Of a DNA stretch of 64,000 nt, positions 1 through 12,500 are shown one piece after another. The notes below the pieces were generated by a model that had not been told where the DNA came from, ran no database searches, and worked only from the letters and a program-made list of their open reading frames with translations. Position numbers and translations under genes: made by a program. Within the stretch, counting starts at the first letter, position 1. Every line of letters starts with the position of its first letter. The stretch is from Siphonodentalium dalli (taxonomy: Eukaryota; Mollusca; Scaphopoda; Gadilida; Siphonodentaliidae), in NCBI GenBank assembly GCA_032622095.1, contig CP136061.1, positions 9,080,447-9,144,446 of the forward strand, written 5' to 3'.

Positions 1-143
1 AGGGCATAACTGTAACCATCACAATGTGGTCAATGAGCCGGTTCCAATGATTTATCCATATTTGTATGGTTCTATTGAGACAGACCGAAGATATTTTAGG
101 CTGTTGAAGCTTTATTTGGCCGTTTTGTTGGGTAAAGGGTTAA
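1..143 (-). mobile_element. Partial TTAA-flanked (piggyBac-like) MITE cut by the window edge
   Basis: This segment is the reverse complement of the left part of the element at 6265-6655, with only scattered differences. It ends in TGTTGGGTAAAGGG (126-139) followed by TTAA at 140-143. A GGG end next to TTAA fits piggyBac-superfamily termini and their TTAA target duplication. The other end lies outside the window. There is no coding capacity. Confidence 0.7.
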
Positions 144-370
144 GTGAAATTTATTATGGGTATACAGAAAGGTCTGAGTGAACAACAGATTAACTATAAT
201 ACCCTGATCGGGCTGAACTACGACAATTTGAATTTGTTTGTTTGAATATTTGTATACATGTATGTTTATTTTGAATAGTCTCAGTAAATAATTATTTGGT
301 GCCTTGCAAAAGAAATAAGAATTAATTTTGTTTAAGTATTTGTTGAATGATAACAATAGAACAGTTTAGA

Positions 371-1160
371 GTGACTCCCCTTATCCCAGATGCATGCTGG
401 CCGTGAAATACCGATTGGTCTATTTTAGTCTATTATATATCGATAAGTGGTTCACCCAGACCCGTTTAAGATATCTGATTGATAATGTTTATATGGTTCA
501 ATCCCATTAGTGCCCACGTATAACAATATTTCTGCAATAAATCACAAATTATTGCGATTAATCGCAAAACTTTGTGATAAATCGCCAAGTAGTTGGCGAT
601 TTATCAGAAATATGTTTTAGAGTTATAGATCGAAACCAGTAAGTGGTTCACCCAGACCTGTTTAAGATGTCTGATTTATAACGTTTATATGGGTCAAGCC
701 CATTAGTGCCAACATATAAAAATATATCTGCAATAAATCACAAACCTTTGTGATAAATCTCAAACATCTTTGGGATAAATCGCAAAAAATCACCAAGTAG
801 TTCATTGAGAGTTATCGTAAAGATGTTTGAGATTTATTGCAAAGGTTTTGGAGTTATCGCAAAGGTGTTTTGTGATGTATCGCAAAGGTTTGCTACCCTT
901 ATCCCACATGGATGCTGGCTCTGAAAGACCAATCAGTTTATTTTAGCCCGACCGTGCTATTATAGATCGATTGGTGGTTCACACAGGCCTGTTGAAGATG
1001 TCTGATTTATGTTTATATGGTTTAAGCCCATAGGTGCCAACGCATACAAATATATATGCGATAAATCAAAAACCTTTGCACCAAATCGCGTATGTTTATC
1101 GCAAAGTAGTTTTTGCGATTCCCAAAGGTTTGTGATTTATCGCAAAGTAGTTTTGTATTT
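371..1160. repeat. Three diverged direct repeats rich in GCGATAAATC-type motifs
   Basis: A block starting AGTGGTTCACCCAGACC recurs near 447, 642 and, more diverged, 973. Each copy continues through a similar stretch ending in a CAATAAATCACAAA-like motif. A second shared block (CCCTTATCCCA) precedes the copies near 380 and 898. The spaces between are filled with short sense and antisense versions of a GATTTATCGCAAAG motif that can pair with each other. No gene is seen. Confidence 0.6.
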
Positions 1161-1263
1161 AATTTGATGATTAAACGCTGTGGCATCATTTGGAATCTAA
1201 CATGCCACATTTTTAAATTGGCCATTGGACATTTTTCGTAATTTCGAGTGATTGGTACCTGGG

Positions 1264-2160
1264 CTGGTTCTCCACAGACACCCTAAATGAACGTTGTATA
1301 CAACTCGTTGGGTGCGAATTTGTTGTGTACTTATTATCCAACAGTTTAGTACGATGTACACAACTGATTGCGTGAACTGTCTTCTGTGGTATTACTTTCA
1401 TACCACATTGGATAAAACCGTCACGTGACCGGGTCATCCAATAGCAGCGCGTTTCCGGTGCGGGCGAGCATGCGAGTTTCTGGCTCCAAATATTTCAAAA
1501 CAAGATGGACGACTGCGTGAAAAAAAAACGCCCGAGCGACTGGAAAATGGGACAAGACGTCGTGGATAGCTTTGTCGTATAGTATACCTTTGTTATAATT
1601 ATTCTGTGTACGATACACTGATTATGTATGCTTTATGTATTGAGTGTATATTTATTTATATTTGCCAAATTTTGAAGTTTACAAATTTACACAACTTCTG
1701 ACGGCACTAATTTGACTAAAGTAGTACACTCATACTCTCAACACATAAAGCCTACATAATCAGTGTATCGTACAAAGAACAATTATAACAAAGTTATGCT
1801 ATACCGGCAAAGATATCCACGACGTTTTGTCCCATTTTACTTTCCAATAAACGTTGGGTAAACTTTCCAATCAACAAATGTCATCCAACTCTACCCAACA
1901 CCAACAGTTCAATAAACGTAGATAGCCTAAGATAGGTGCTGTGGGCAATTAACGTTGATTGAGTGTTGTGTGAAATTTCATCCAACACGTTGTATAATTA
2001 ACATACAACCGTTGGTAGTAAATATATATGCAACGTTGTGTAAAAGTGTATCCAACAAAATTGTCATGCAACTTTTCACACAACGTAGATAGGTGCTGTG
2101 GGCATACAAAGGTTGATTGACTGTTGGATAACTTCTTATCCAAATAGATTTAGGGTGTAG
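1264..2160. repeat. Inverted-repeat region, possible foldback element
   Basis: The left part (around 1274-1330) and the right part (around 2090-2155) share an inverted ACACCCTAAAT motif and several GTTGGATAA-like blocks. Nested inside, about 1545-1640 is the imperfect reverse complement of about 1725-1845 (matching tracts around GACAAGACGTCGTGGAT and ACACTGATTATGTA). This looks like nested hairpins of non-autonomous DNA elements. Outer ends and target duplications were not resolved. Confidence 0.45.
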
Positions 2161-2194
2161 TACCTATATATTTGGTACACCAGAGTACCCAACC

Positions 2195-2575
2195 TGTCTT
2201 GATATTAGTACTCCAGAGAACCTGTCTTGATATTAGTTCTCCAGAGAACCTGTCTTTATATTAGTACTCCAGAGAACCTGTCTTGATATTAGTACTCCAG
2301 AGAACCTGTCTTGATATTAGTACTCCAGAGAACCTGTCTTGATATTAGTACTCCAGAGAACCTGTCTTGATATTAGTACTCCAGAGAACCTGTCTTGATA
2401 TTAGTACTCCAGAGAACCTGTCTTGATATTAGTACTCCAGAGAACCTGTCTTGATATTAGTACTCCAGGGAACCTGTCTTGATATTAGTACTCCAGAGAA
2501 CCTGTCTTGATATTAGTACTCCAGAGAACCTGTCTTGACATTAGTACTCCAGAGAACCTGTCTTGATATTTGGTA
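2195..2575. repeat. 28-bp minisatellite, about 13 copies
   Basis: The unit begins TTAGTACTCCAGAGAACC and repeats every 28 bases with very few substitutions. It fades at the right end into variants around 2570-2625 (TACTCTAGAGTACCTGG). The long reading frames across it are repeat artefacts. Confidence 0.9.
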
Positions 2576-2629
2576 CTCAAGAATACCTGGACAGGTACTC
2601 TAGAGTACCTGGATATTTGGTACCGAACT

Positions 2630-2995
2630 AGACGACCCAACTCATGACAACCCGACCCGATCGACCCGGGACCACCCGGTCGGGGACAAACCGACCCAGG
2701 GACTACCATACCATGCAGGGACAACCAGACCCGTGGTAACCCGACCCAGTGACAACTCGATCCGGGACAACTCGACCCGGGACAAACATACCCGGGATAA
2801 CCCATTCCGGGACAATCCGACCAGGAACAATCCGACCCAGGGACAACCCGACCAAGGGACAGCCGGTCCCGGGTCAACCCGACCCGGGGCAATCCAATCA
2901 GAGACAACCCGACCCGGGACAACCCGATACGAGACAACCCGACCCAGGGACAACCCGACCCGACCGACCAGGGACAACACGACCCAGGGATTCAA
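2630..2995. repeat. GC-rich degenerate 15-16-bp minisatellite
   Basis: Repeats of the type CCCGACCCGGGACAA occupy this block, far more GC-rich than the AT-rich surroundings. It directly follows the 28-bp array. Open frames on both strands are low-complexity translations of the repeat and are not called as genes. Confidence 0.85.
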
Positions 2996-3399
2996 AGAGC
3001 TACGTCCGTTCAAATAGAAATACAACACATTTATATGACAGACAAAAGACGGGCAAAGAAATGGCACACAAACACAACATTTATTTCACGGATCGAGGTA
3101 TACATTTCTTCTTTTCCAGCCACCGCTTCGATACTCAATGCTGAACCGGGATCACAGTCTGGCCACAGATGGAGTCGCAGATGGGGTCACAGATTGTATC
3201 TCATAATTATGGTGTCACACATGGTGTCACAGATGGTGTTATTTACGAGTGCAACCCAGAGATGGCGACCTGAAACAATATGAATAATTATTAGCTCCAA
3301 CTTTTGAAATTTGGTGAAATTTTTGGACAATTTGAAACTTTACAACCTACTATATACCCACCTGGTAAGAACTTCCAGCCATTACTTGATATGCGCATT

Positions 3400-3895
3400 G
3401 TGCATTTCTTGCAAAAAATGTTGTCGCTATATAAAGAAGACAGTTTTGCAAGGGTAACAATCTCATATCGCCTTTGTAAAATTGATACTACCGTGCAAAA
3501 AAATGTGGTTGCTATACAGAGAAGACAGGTTTTACAATGGTGATAACTAATTCGTACCGCCTCGTAAAACTGATATTACCCTGCAAAAATGTCGCTATAT
3601 AGAGACGACATGTTTTACAAGGGTAATAACAATCTCGTATCCCCCTTACAAAATTGATCTTACCCTGCAAAAAATGTCGCTATATAGAGACAACAGGTTT
3701 TACAAGGGTAATAACAATCTCGTATCCCCCTCACAAAATTTATCTTACCCTGCCAAAAATGTCGCTATATAGAGACGACATATTTTACAATGGTAATAAC
3801 AATCTCGTACCCCCTTGTAAAACTGCAAAACATGTCGTCGCTTTGTAAAGAAGACAATTTATACGAGGGAAGAAATAATCTCGTATCCCCCTAGT
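3400..3895. repeat. Roughly 85-bp tandem repeat, about 6 copies
   Basis: The motifs AATGTCGCTATATAGAGACG and GGTAATAACAATCTCGTA alternate at regular spacing from about 3413 to 3880. Copies are diverged at the ends and closer in the middle. A short run of GTCACAGATGG-type repeats lies just upstream at 3160-3240. No gene is seen. Confidence 0.8.
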
Positions 3896-3993
3896 ATTTA
3901 GATGCTTTTAAAGCGTCGTCTGCATTTGCAATTTCTGCAGAGTACACTACGTAAATCGATGGATTCTTGCGAAAGTACGAAATTTAAAACAAT

Positions 3994-5419
3994 ATGGAAT
4001 TTGAAGCAATTAATGTAAATGAGGTATCATACGATGATCTAATGCAGCTATTTAGAGAAGTGACGATTTGCATGATGTTGTGAGCGGAATCGACCAAGTA
4101 GACAGTTCTAAAACTAGTGAAAGCAATGTTTTAGTGGAAAGTCAGTGTAATTCTCAAATGAAGCCTGCAGATGCCACAATATCAGCCAGTGCTTCTGATT
4201 ATGCCAATTTATGGGTCCTCAGTTACATTATGGGGATGGAGAAGAAGCAACGATGCTAACAACAGAAATGCAAGTATTTCAACCACTGATAGTGCTACCA
4301 CTAGTACTGCTGCTGTTAATGAACCATCAGTGGTGAATCTGAATATTCAGAGACCTGCATCAAATTCCAAGGCACAAACATTTGTTGATGTTCATGATTC
4401 TGAGAAAGATGACTTTGTTACTAGCATGCAAAATGATAATACAGTGAAGAAGACACAAGTTGTGATAAGGGCATTCACAAGATTTTTGGACAATTATATA
4501 GGATCATTCATTCTGTCTATACGGAAAGCTGATGGATCTGATTATGAGCCAGACTCATTGACATCATACCACCGTGGTATTGACCGATACTTGAGGGAAA
4601 ATAAATATCCTTATCGAATATGCATGGACCGTGAATTTGAAGGTTCCAGGTTTGTGTTAGCAAGCAAGAGGAAGCAGTTGAAAGAAGCTGGGTAATCGCC
4701 CAAATGCAGCGGAACCTATAACGGAAAGTGAGGAAGTTCTTCTCGGAGAGATCAGTGCTGAGTGTTGACTGCCCATACGGTTTAACAAATCTGATGTGGT
4801 ACAATAATGTTAAATTATTCGGCATGCGTACAGTAAAAGAGAAACATAGTTTGCGATGGGGTGACATTTCACTTGAGAAGGACGCGAATGGTGTTGAATT
4901 TCTTAAACACAACGAAAGAACGACAAAAACCCGAACAGGAGAAAGTGCCAATACTCACCACCGAGCATTCAGTCCAAAAGCATTCGCAATCCCTGGAGTT
5001 CCAGCTACAGAATGTCCAGTTGCGGCATACAAGGTATTCGAACCAAAGCGTCCATTGAACACTTTGCAGCCTGATTCACCATTTTACATTCAAGTTAATC
5101 ATAATCGGAAACCAGATTCACCTTTCTGGTATAAGGCTCAACCTATGGGTGAACATGCATTGGCCAAAATAATGAAGAAGATGGCAGAGAAAGGTGAACT
5201 TCCTGGTAGAAAGACCAATAGAATAGACCAATAGAAAAACAGTGAATAGACAGTCATCTCCTGCATTGCCTCTCGCCAACAATATCACCATCCAAGGAAA
5301 TTGCGCCATCAAATATTACAATTATCCTGTTAAAAGTGATAATTATGTCGAACATTCGAAACGTAAATATCGTCGACTCATCATTGAATCGGATTCCAGT
5401 CAAAGCGAAATTGAATAGT
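3994..5419 (+). pseudogene. Decayed Crypton-type (DUF3504) tyrosine-recombinase gene
   Basis: Several plus-strand pieces in different frames read as one gene: a start near 3994, an acidic Ser/Thr-rich N-terminal part (to about 4430), then segments matching the DUF3504 domain of Crypton-derived genes. Diagnostic stretches are DGSDYEPDSLTSYHRGIDRY (4530-4590), the LFGMR...LRWGDI block (4816-4870) and the FLKHNERTTKTRTG block (4900-4945). The frame is broken near 4085, 4255, 4693 and 4760. After KTNR (about 5210-5222) the expected catalytic C-terminal part (HxxR region and Tyr) is missing. Reading resumes only for the Ser/Asp-rich tail (LIIESDSSQSEIE, ending 5419). The family supplies the strand-exchange recombinase of Crypton transposons and has domesticated host copies. 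This copy cannot be active. Whether it was a transposon copy or a retired host gene is not decidable here. Confidence 0.8.
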
Positions 5420-5566
5420 CACGTGACGTGGTTTTCTCGGAATTTGACTTCTCACGACGTCGCGTGCTGAGAATATTGTGTACGTTTTGTATTGCGCGTA
5501 ATAAAATAGTTCCTGTTTTAAATTGAGTTTTATTGCATTTTTATGGGACGAATTGTAAGATAAATT

Positions 5567-5725
5567 GGTTATCACCACCCTGTGTGTTTCCGAGATCTGT
5601 ATTCAAGTCTCGCTGCCTTCTCTGGGCTGTCTATCGACTCGTCCTGCGGACTCGTCGATAGACTGCCCATAGAAGGCAGCTCGACTTGAATACGGATATC
5701 GGAAACACACATGATGGTGATAACC
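5567..5725. repeat. 159-bp hairpin palindrome (MITE-like)
   Basis: Two arms of about 78 bases starting GGTTATCACCA pair across a very short centre near 5646, with about ten mismatches. It sits about 150 bases downstream of the end of the recombinase relic. The structure fits a palindromic MITE or the scar of an inverted duplication. No target duplication was identified. Confidence 0.8.
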
Positions 5726-6260
5726 TATATGTATTCACGGCCTCCCATTGCATTCTATTCATTTTGGAAGTTGCACATTATTTTTCGCCTTTGGCATTTT
5801 TATTTCTGGTAAAGCCCCGCATTCTAATCACACAATCAGGGCGTTCAGGCGTGCATGCGACGATAATTGTGTTATCAACTGATACGCATGCACCAAGCGA
5901 AGGAACCAAAATTACCAAATGAAATTTCGTTTGCTTATTTCGCTTTCATCGCTTGTTTCGCCATGCAATATATAGTGGTTTACAAGCGCATCCAAACATG
6001 ATTCTATATGGGTGGCATAAACATGATTCCATAGCCTATAAACCCGCGACCTGAGGATATACCGATACAATGTTTAGACATTACAAAAGTATACGAACGA
6101 GACTAGTGTTTCTTGTACATACATGTATCCCCTGTGTTTATGTATAGTACACACGCTTCGTACACCTAGCCGATTATATTCGTCAGGACTGGTGTGTCTT
6201 CCAGAAGGTGTCATTGTACAGACAATCAGACATTTGTATTTATTGTTGAGTGAACACGAG
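5726..6260. other. Intergenic, no feature recognised
   Basis: Unique-looking AT-rich sequence with no convincing gene, RNA or repeat. A short open frame is present but has no recognisable domain. Confidence 0.5.
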
Positions 6261-6264
6261 TTAA

Positions 6265-6655
6265 CCCTTTACCCAACAAACCGGCCAAAACCGGCCAAAT
6301 AAAGCTTCAACAGCCTAAAATATCTTCGGTCTGTCTCAATAGAACCATACAAATATGGATATCATTGGAACCGGCTCCTTGACCACATTGTGATAGTTAC
6401 AGTTATACCCTGTGCCAATGCATTCTCTTATATATGCGAGTCGACCATAGGTCGCCTCGCATATATAAGAGAATGCATTGGCCTAAAAAAATCTTTTTTT
6501 AACACTTTTTACCATTTTTTCTTACATTCTTTAACAATTTTATAATTTTTAATGTGTTAAGCCAATGCATTCTCTTATATATGCGAGGCGACCTATGGTC
6601 GACTCGCATATATAAGAGAATGAATTGGCACAGGGCCCTTCTGTTGGGTAAAGGG
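6265..6655 (+). mobile_element. Complete piggyBac-like MITE with TTAA target duplication
   Basis: The element starts CCCTTTACCCAACA and ends with its exact inverse, TGTTGGGTAAAGGG. TTAA lies on both sides (6261-6264 and 6656-6659). CCC...GGG ends plus TTAA duplication are typical of the piggyBac superfamily. Internally it carries two hairpins (about 6412-6480 and 6560-6628) built from TCTTATATATGCGAG and its inverse, themselves in inverted orientation to each other. It has no coding capacity, so it would depend on a transposase encoded elsewhere. A partial copy is at 1-139, and its internal hairpin motif recurs in the element at 61382-61577. Confidence 0.85.
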
Positions 6656-6659
6656 TTAA

Positions 6660-7243
6660 TGTTATACTAATAATTACGTTTATAGGATATTATTGCCATT
6701 ATTGTGCAATCCGAATTAGTTGTATTCAGGCATTTATGTACTTATGAATTGTGAACGTGCTTTCACATTTTTTAACACTTGGTACATTAAACAGGATTGG
6801 TGATTATGAGGTTCATTAAACAGGCTTGGTGATTATGATGTTCATTAAACATGATTGTCGATTATAAGGTGCATTAAACATATTTTAATTACTCACCTTT
6901 CTAGTCTGTATATGTATTATCAGGCGTCCTACCGGGCTCTGGAATGGATACAATCAAAACAATACCTTTAGATTGCGATAATAGAAGGAGACTTAATTTG
7001 AAGACGCTTGCAAGACTAAAGTAATATTCAGCTGACAAATTAAACAATCAGATATCGCTTTTTTCACATTCCGACAATCACCATAGCTTGATATATGTAA
7101 AGCTCGCAGTTAATGTATAAATATGTCACAGAAATACACAACGAGTTCATATAAATTAACGCATTGACACTAAAAATAAAAAATAAAGAGCGTTCCGTGC
7201 TAATATTTGTCCCTAATAAACATCGCACGCATCACTATGTGCT
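6660..7243. other. Intergenic, with a short tandem repeat at 6785-6880
   Basis: A GATTATGAGGTTCATTAAAC-type unit is repeated three to four times at 6785-6880. The rest is AT-rich with no recognised feature. Confidence 0.5.
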
Positions 7244-10200
7244 GACAGTGGGACATCTGATAAATTTATAATAGTGTATTCGATACAGTGGGACATCTGA
7301 TAAATTTATAATAGTGTATTCGATACAGTGGGACATCTGATAAATTTATAATAGTGTATTCGATACAGTGGGACATCTGATAAATTTATAATAGTGTATT
7401 CGATACAGTGGGACATCTGATAAATTTATAATAGTGTATTCGATACAGTGGGACATCTGATAAATTTATAATAGTGTATTCGATACAGTGGGACATCTGA
7501 TAAATTTATAATAGTGTATTCGATACAGTGGGACATCTGATAAATTTATAATAGTGTATTCGATACAGTGGGACATCTGATAAATTTATAATAGTGTATT
7601 CGATACAGTGGGACATCTGATAAATTTATAATAGTGTATTCGATACAGTGGGACATCTGATATATTTATAATAGTGTATTCGATACAGTGGGACATCTGA
7701 TATATTTATAATAGTGTATTCGATACAGTGGGACATCTGATAAATTTATAATAGTGTATTCGATACAGTGGGACATCTGATATATTTATAATAGTGTATT
7801 CGATACAGTGGGACATCTGATATATTTATAATAGTGTATTCGATACAGTGGGACATCTGATATATTTATAATAGTGTATTCGATACAGTGGGACATCTGA
7901 TATATTTATAATAGTGTATTCGATACAGTGGGACATCTGATAAATTTATAATAGTGTATTCGATACAGTGGGACATCTGATATATTTATAATAGTGTATT
8001 CGATACAGTGGGACATCTGATATATTTATAATAGTGTATTCGATACAGTGGGACATCTGATATATTTATAATAGTGTATTCGATACAGTGGGACATCTGA
8101 TATATTTATAATAGTGTATTCGATACAGTGGGACATCTGATAAATTTATAATAGTGTATTCGATACAGTGGGACATCTGATAAATTTATAATAGTGTATT
8201 CGATACAGTGGGACATCTGATAAATTTATAATAGTGTATTCGATACAGTGGGACATCTGATATATTTATAATAGTGTATTCGATACAGTGGGACATCTGA
8301 TATATTTATAATAGTGTATTCGATACAGTGGGACATCTGATAAATTTATAATAGTGTATTCGATACAGTGGGACATCTGATAAATTTATAATAGTGTATT
8401 CGATACAGTGGGACATCTGATAAATTTATAATAGTGTATTCGATACAGTGGGACATCTGATATATTTATAATAGTGTATTCGATACAGTGGGACATCTGA
8501 TAAATTTATAATAGTGTATTCGATACAGTGGGACATCTGATAAATTTATAATAGTGTATTCGATACAGTGGGACATCTGATAAATTTATAATAGTGTATT
8601 CGATACAGTGGGACATCTGATAAATTTATAATAGTGTATTCGATACAGTGGGACATCTGATAAATTTATAATAGTGTATTCGATACAGTGGGACATCTGA
8701 TAAATTTATAATAGTGTATTCGATACAGTGGGACATCTGATAAATTTATAATAGTGTATTCGATACAGTGGGACATCTGATAAATTTATAATAGTGTATT
8801 CGATACAGTGGGACATCTGATAAATTTATAATAGTGTATTCGATACAGTGGGACATCTGATAAATTTATAATAGTGTATTCGATACAGTGGGACATCTGA
8901 TAAATTTATAATAGTGTATTCGATACAGTGGGACATCTGATAAATTTATAATAGTGTATTCGATACAGTGGGACATCTGATAAATTTATAATAGTGTATT
9001 CGATACAGTGGGACATCTGATAAATTTATAATAGTGTATTCGATACAGTGGGACATCTGATAAATTTATAATAGTGTATTCGATACAGTGGGACATCTGA
9101 TAAATTTATAATAGTGTATTCGATACAGTGGGACATCTGATAAATTTATAATAGTGTATTCGATACAGTGGGACATCTGATAAATTTATAATAGTGTATT
9201 CGATACAGTGGGACATCTGATAAATTTATAATAGTGTATTCGATACAGTGGGACATCTGATAAATTTATAATAGTGTATTCGATACAGTGGGACATCTGA
9301 TAAATTTATAATAGTGTATTCGATACAGTGGGACATCTGATAAATTTATAATAGTGTATTCGATACAGTGGGACATCTGATAAATTTATAATAGTGTATT
9401 CGATACAGTGGGACATCTGATAAATTTATAATAGTGTATTCGATACAGTGGGACATCTGATAAATTTATAATAGTGTATTCGATACAGTGGGACATCTGA
9501 TAAATTTATAATAGTGTATTCGATACAGTGGGACATCTGATAAATTTATAATAGTGTATTCGATACAGTGGGACATCTGATAAATTTATAATAGTGTATT
9601 CGATACAGTGGGACATCTGATAAATTTATAATAGTGTATTCGATACAGTGGGACATCTGATAAATTTATAATAGTGTATTCGATACAGTGGGACATCTGA
9701 TAAATTTATAATAGTGTATTCGATACAGTGGGACATCTGATAAATTTATAATAGTGTATTCGATACAGTGGGACATCTGATAAATTTATAATAGTGTATT
9801 CGATACAGTGGGACATCTGATAAATTTATAATAGTGTATTCGATACAGTGGGACATCTGATAAATTTATAATAGTGTATTCGATACAGTGGGACATCTGA
9901 TAAATTTATAATAGTGTATTCGATACAGTGGGACATCTGATAAATTTATAATAGTGTACTCGATACAGTGGGACATCTGATCAATTTATAATAGTGTATT
10001 CGATACAGTGGGACAACTGATAAATTTATAATAGTGTATTCGATAATACAGTGGGACATCTGATAAATTTATAATAGTGTATTCGATACAGTGGGACATC
10101 TGATAAATTTATAATAGTGTATTCGATACAGTGGGACATCTGATAAATTTATAATAGTGTATTCGATACAGTGGGACATCTGATAAATTTATAATAGTGT

Positions 10201-10572
10201 ATTCGATACAGTGGGACATCTGATAAATTTATAATAGTGTATTCGATACAGTGGGACATCTGATAAATTTATAATAGTGTATTCGATACAGTGGGACATC
10301 TGATAAATTTATAATAGTGTATTCGATACAGTGGGACATCTGATAAATTTATAATAGTGTATTCGATACAGTGGGACATCTGATAAATTTATAATAGTGT
10401 ATTCGATACAGTGGGACAACTGATAAATTTATAATAGTGTATTCGATAATACAGTGGGACATCTGATAAATTTATAATAGTGTATTCGATACAGTGGGAC
10501 ATCTGATAAATTTATAATAGTGTATTCGATACAGTGGGACATCTGATAAATTTATAATAGTGTATTCGATAA
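7244..10572. repeat. Homogeneous 40-bp satellite, about 83 copies
   Basis: The unit (ACAGTGGGACATCTGATAAA plus 20 further AT-rich bases) repeats exactly every 40 bases. A register shift of three bases (ATA inserted) occurs near 10045 and again near 10448. Most units are identical. A TATATTTATA variant occurs only between about 7660 and 8470, interspersed with the main form. The near-absence of mutations indicates recent amplification or active homogenisation. There is no open frame and no sign of transcription. Confidence 0.97.
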
Positions 10573-10671
10573 AATGTCTTATTAATTCATGCGTTTACCG
10601 ACCTAGCTTAGTCGCTGATGTGTAACACAAAAGAGACATTAGCATGACAGTGAAATTATGAATCTTTTTAA

Positions 10672-11126
10672 AGGTACTCAATCCGATCAGACGCTCCTAA
10701 ATTGCTATTTCTTTGGCTTCGGGACTAAACAATATTTGATTCGAGTCGAGGAACCCACCCATAAAAGCTCAGAGTGATCAGATATCGATTTTTGAAGTTT
10801 GATATTTCTCGATATGTGTAATAATATGCGGCCCAGAAACACGTGGTCAAACGGAGGGTCTCGGACAAACAAAATGGCGGATGAAGATGGACAACTCTAA
10901 AAACAAGTGGTAATATTGTCAAATTTCGTGATACTTTACTGATAATACGATTTTGTTGAACAAAATGTTGATAAATAACAAGTTTTTGGAAATTTTATAC
11001 CATAGTTCACAGTGGTTAGCATTATTTTGTTGCAATAAATCGATTCTGATAACTAAAGCGTATTTTGACGAAATGTTGTTGTTGCATCTTGAAGATATGG
11101 CGACCGTCTGATCGGATTGAGTACCT
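10672..11126. mobile_element. MITE with 24-base-class inverted ends and TTAA duplication
   Basis: The left end AGGTACTCAATCCGATCAG is the exact inverse of the right end CTGATCGGATTGAGTACCT. TTAA flanks both sides (10668-10671, 11127-11130). The 455-base interior is AT-rich and non-coding. TTAA duplication occurs in both piggyBac and Kolobok elements. The AGG... end does not decide between them. Confidence 0.85.
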
Positions 11127-11394
11127 TTAAATGTACCTATATTTTCATCAGAAAACTGTATAAAAATGAAGGATAATTAATAATCATGATAATTGATTTG
11201 TCCACCCATACCTACCTGACATATGGCCCTTCGAGTTTTGTAAATTTTGCTATAGAGTGGGGACGAGTTGTAGATTGTATTTATTACATATTTCGCATTA
11301 TAACGAACTTACCGCTTCTCTGATCAAAACCTCCTAATTCCTGATGTATGGCGACGATAAAAAGGAGAACGACATGGTTATCGCAGATTTCATA

Positions 11395-12205
11395 TACACT
11401 CTTATGACTAATGTGTAGGCTTTCTACACACAATGTGTAGCCCTGCTACACAAAACTTATTCATTTTTGATCTTAAACATAATTGTGTAATATATGTGTA
11501 GTTTTATGTATGTACACAAATTGTGTAACAATTTTTACACAATAAATGGGTCAATTTCTACACATTCATACACACTGGTGTGCATAAAATCAACACATAT
11601 CCCTTACACATTTTGTGTAGATTCTTACACATATAGATCGTAGACAAGAATGTAAGTTCAGTATTCCGAACTGTGGGTATATAGTATTGAAGACATATGG
11701 AGATTTATATGTTAAAACTTTCACGGCGTACAATGGTGCGTAATATTTTGCTCTGTCATGTGTGAGTTTTCGTTTTAAACGAACAAACCAGGGTCGTGGC
11801 GTTTTTGCATAATATTAGTATTAACGTATTACAACAATCATATAAACAAGTGTAAGAGGAGTATTCCCCATGAAAGTTTTAACAAATAAATCCTCATATA
11901 TCATTAATACTATACCCACAAGTCAGAATTATGAACTTACATTCCTTGTCTACGATCGCTGTAGATTGTATTCCAAAAATATATATTCAAACAATATGAC
12001 CGTCATGTAGCAGACTATGAAACTGAAGTCAGCGCAATGTGCTTGCTCTCCTTCTTACACAAGTGTGTGTAACAAAATATACACATTATGTGTATAACGG
12101 CACTTGGTCAATGTATTTGTATGTAAAACTCACATTGATATGTATATTAACCGGGTTTACACATTTGATGTGTAATACTTTCTACACATTAGTTATAAGA
12201 GTGTA
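11395..12205. mobile_element. Foldback element with about 340-base imperfect inverted arms
   Basis: The left end TACACTCTTATGACTAATG is inverted at the right end (CATTAGTTATAAGAGTGTA). The arms continue through blocks of TGTGTAGA and TTACACA motifs. An inner inverted pair lies at about 11640-11745 and 11870-11960 (for example TCGTAGACAAGAATGTAAGT against its inverse). No coding capacity and no clear target duplication. Confidence 0.75.
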
Positions 12206-12500
12206 CCCTCACCATATTTATAAACACTAGACACAGGCTTCATTACTTCACCGCAGTCTTGCATGATAGGGCCCTGCATAGCGATGGAAACAATGTAATT
12301 TACTTAAATCAGAAAACTGCGCTGGAGTCCATAATGGAAATAAATGGTTATCATGGGTAACATTCAGTCACATGACAGTGAACCAAACTGATGTTCTATA
12401 TTGTACGCTCTTACTTTTACACATCACAGATGGGGAGATTATATAGGAATAGAGAAAAAAGTAATCAGACGTTCCTAAATTCTAAAGACATGAAAGCTCG

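Noticed and set aside
2485-3067. Long Gly/Leu/Val/Arg-rich minus-strand frames
   Set aside because: They cross a 28-bp and a GC-rich minisatellite; composition reflects the repeats only.
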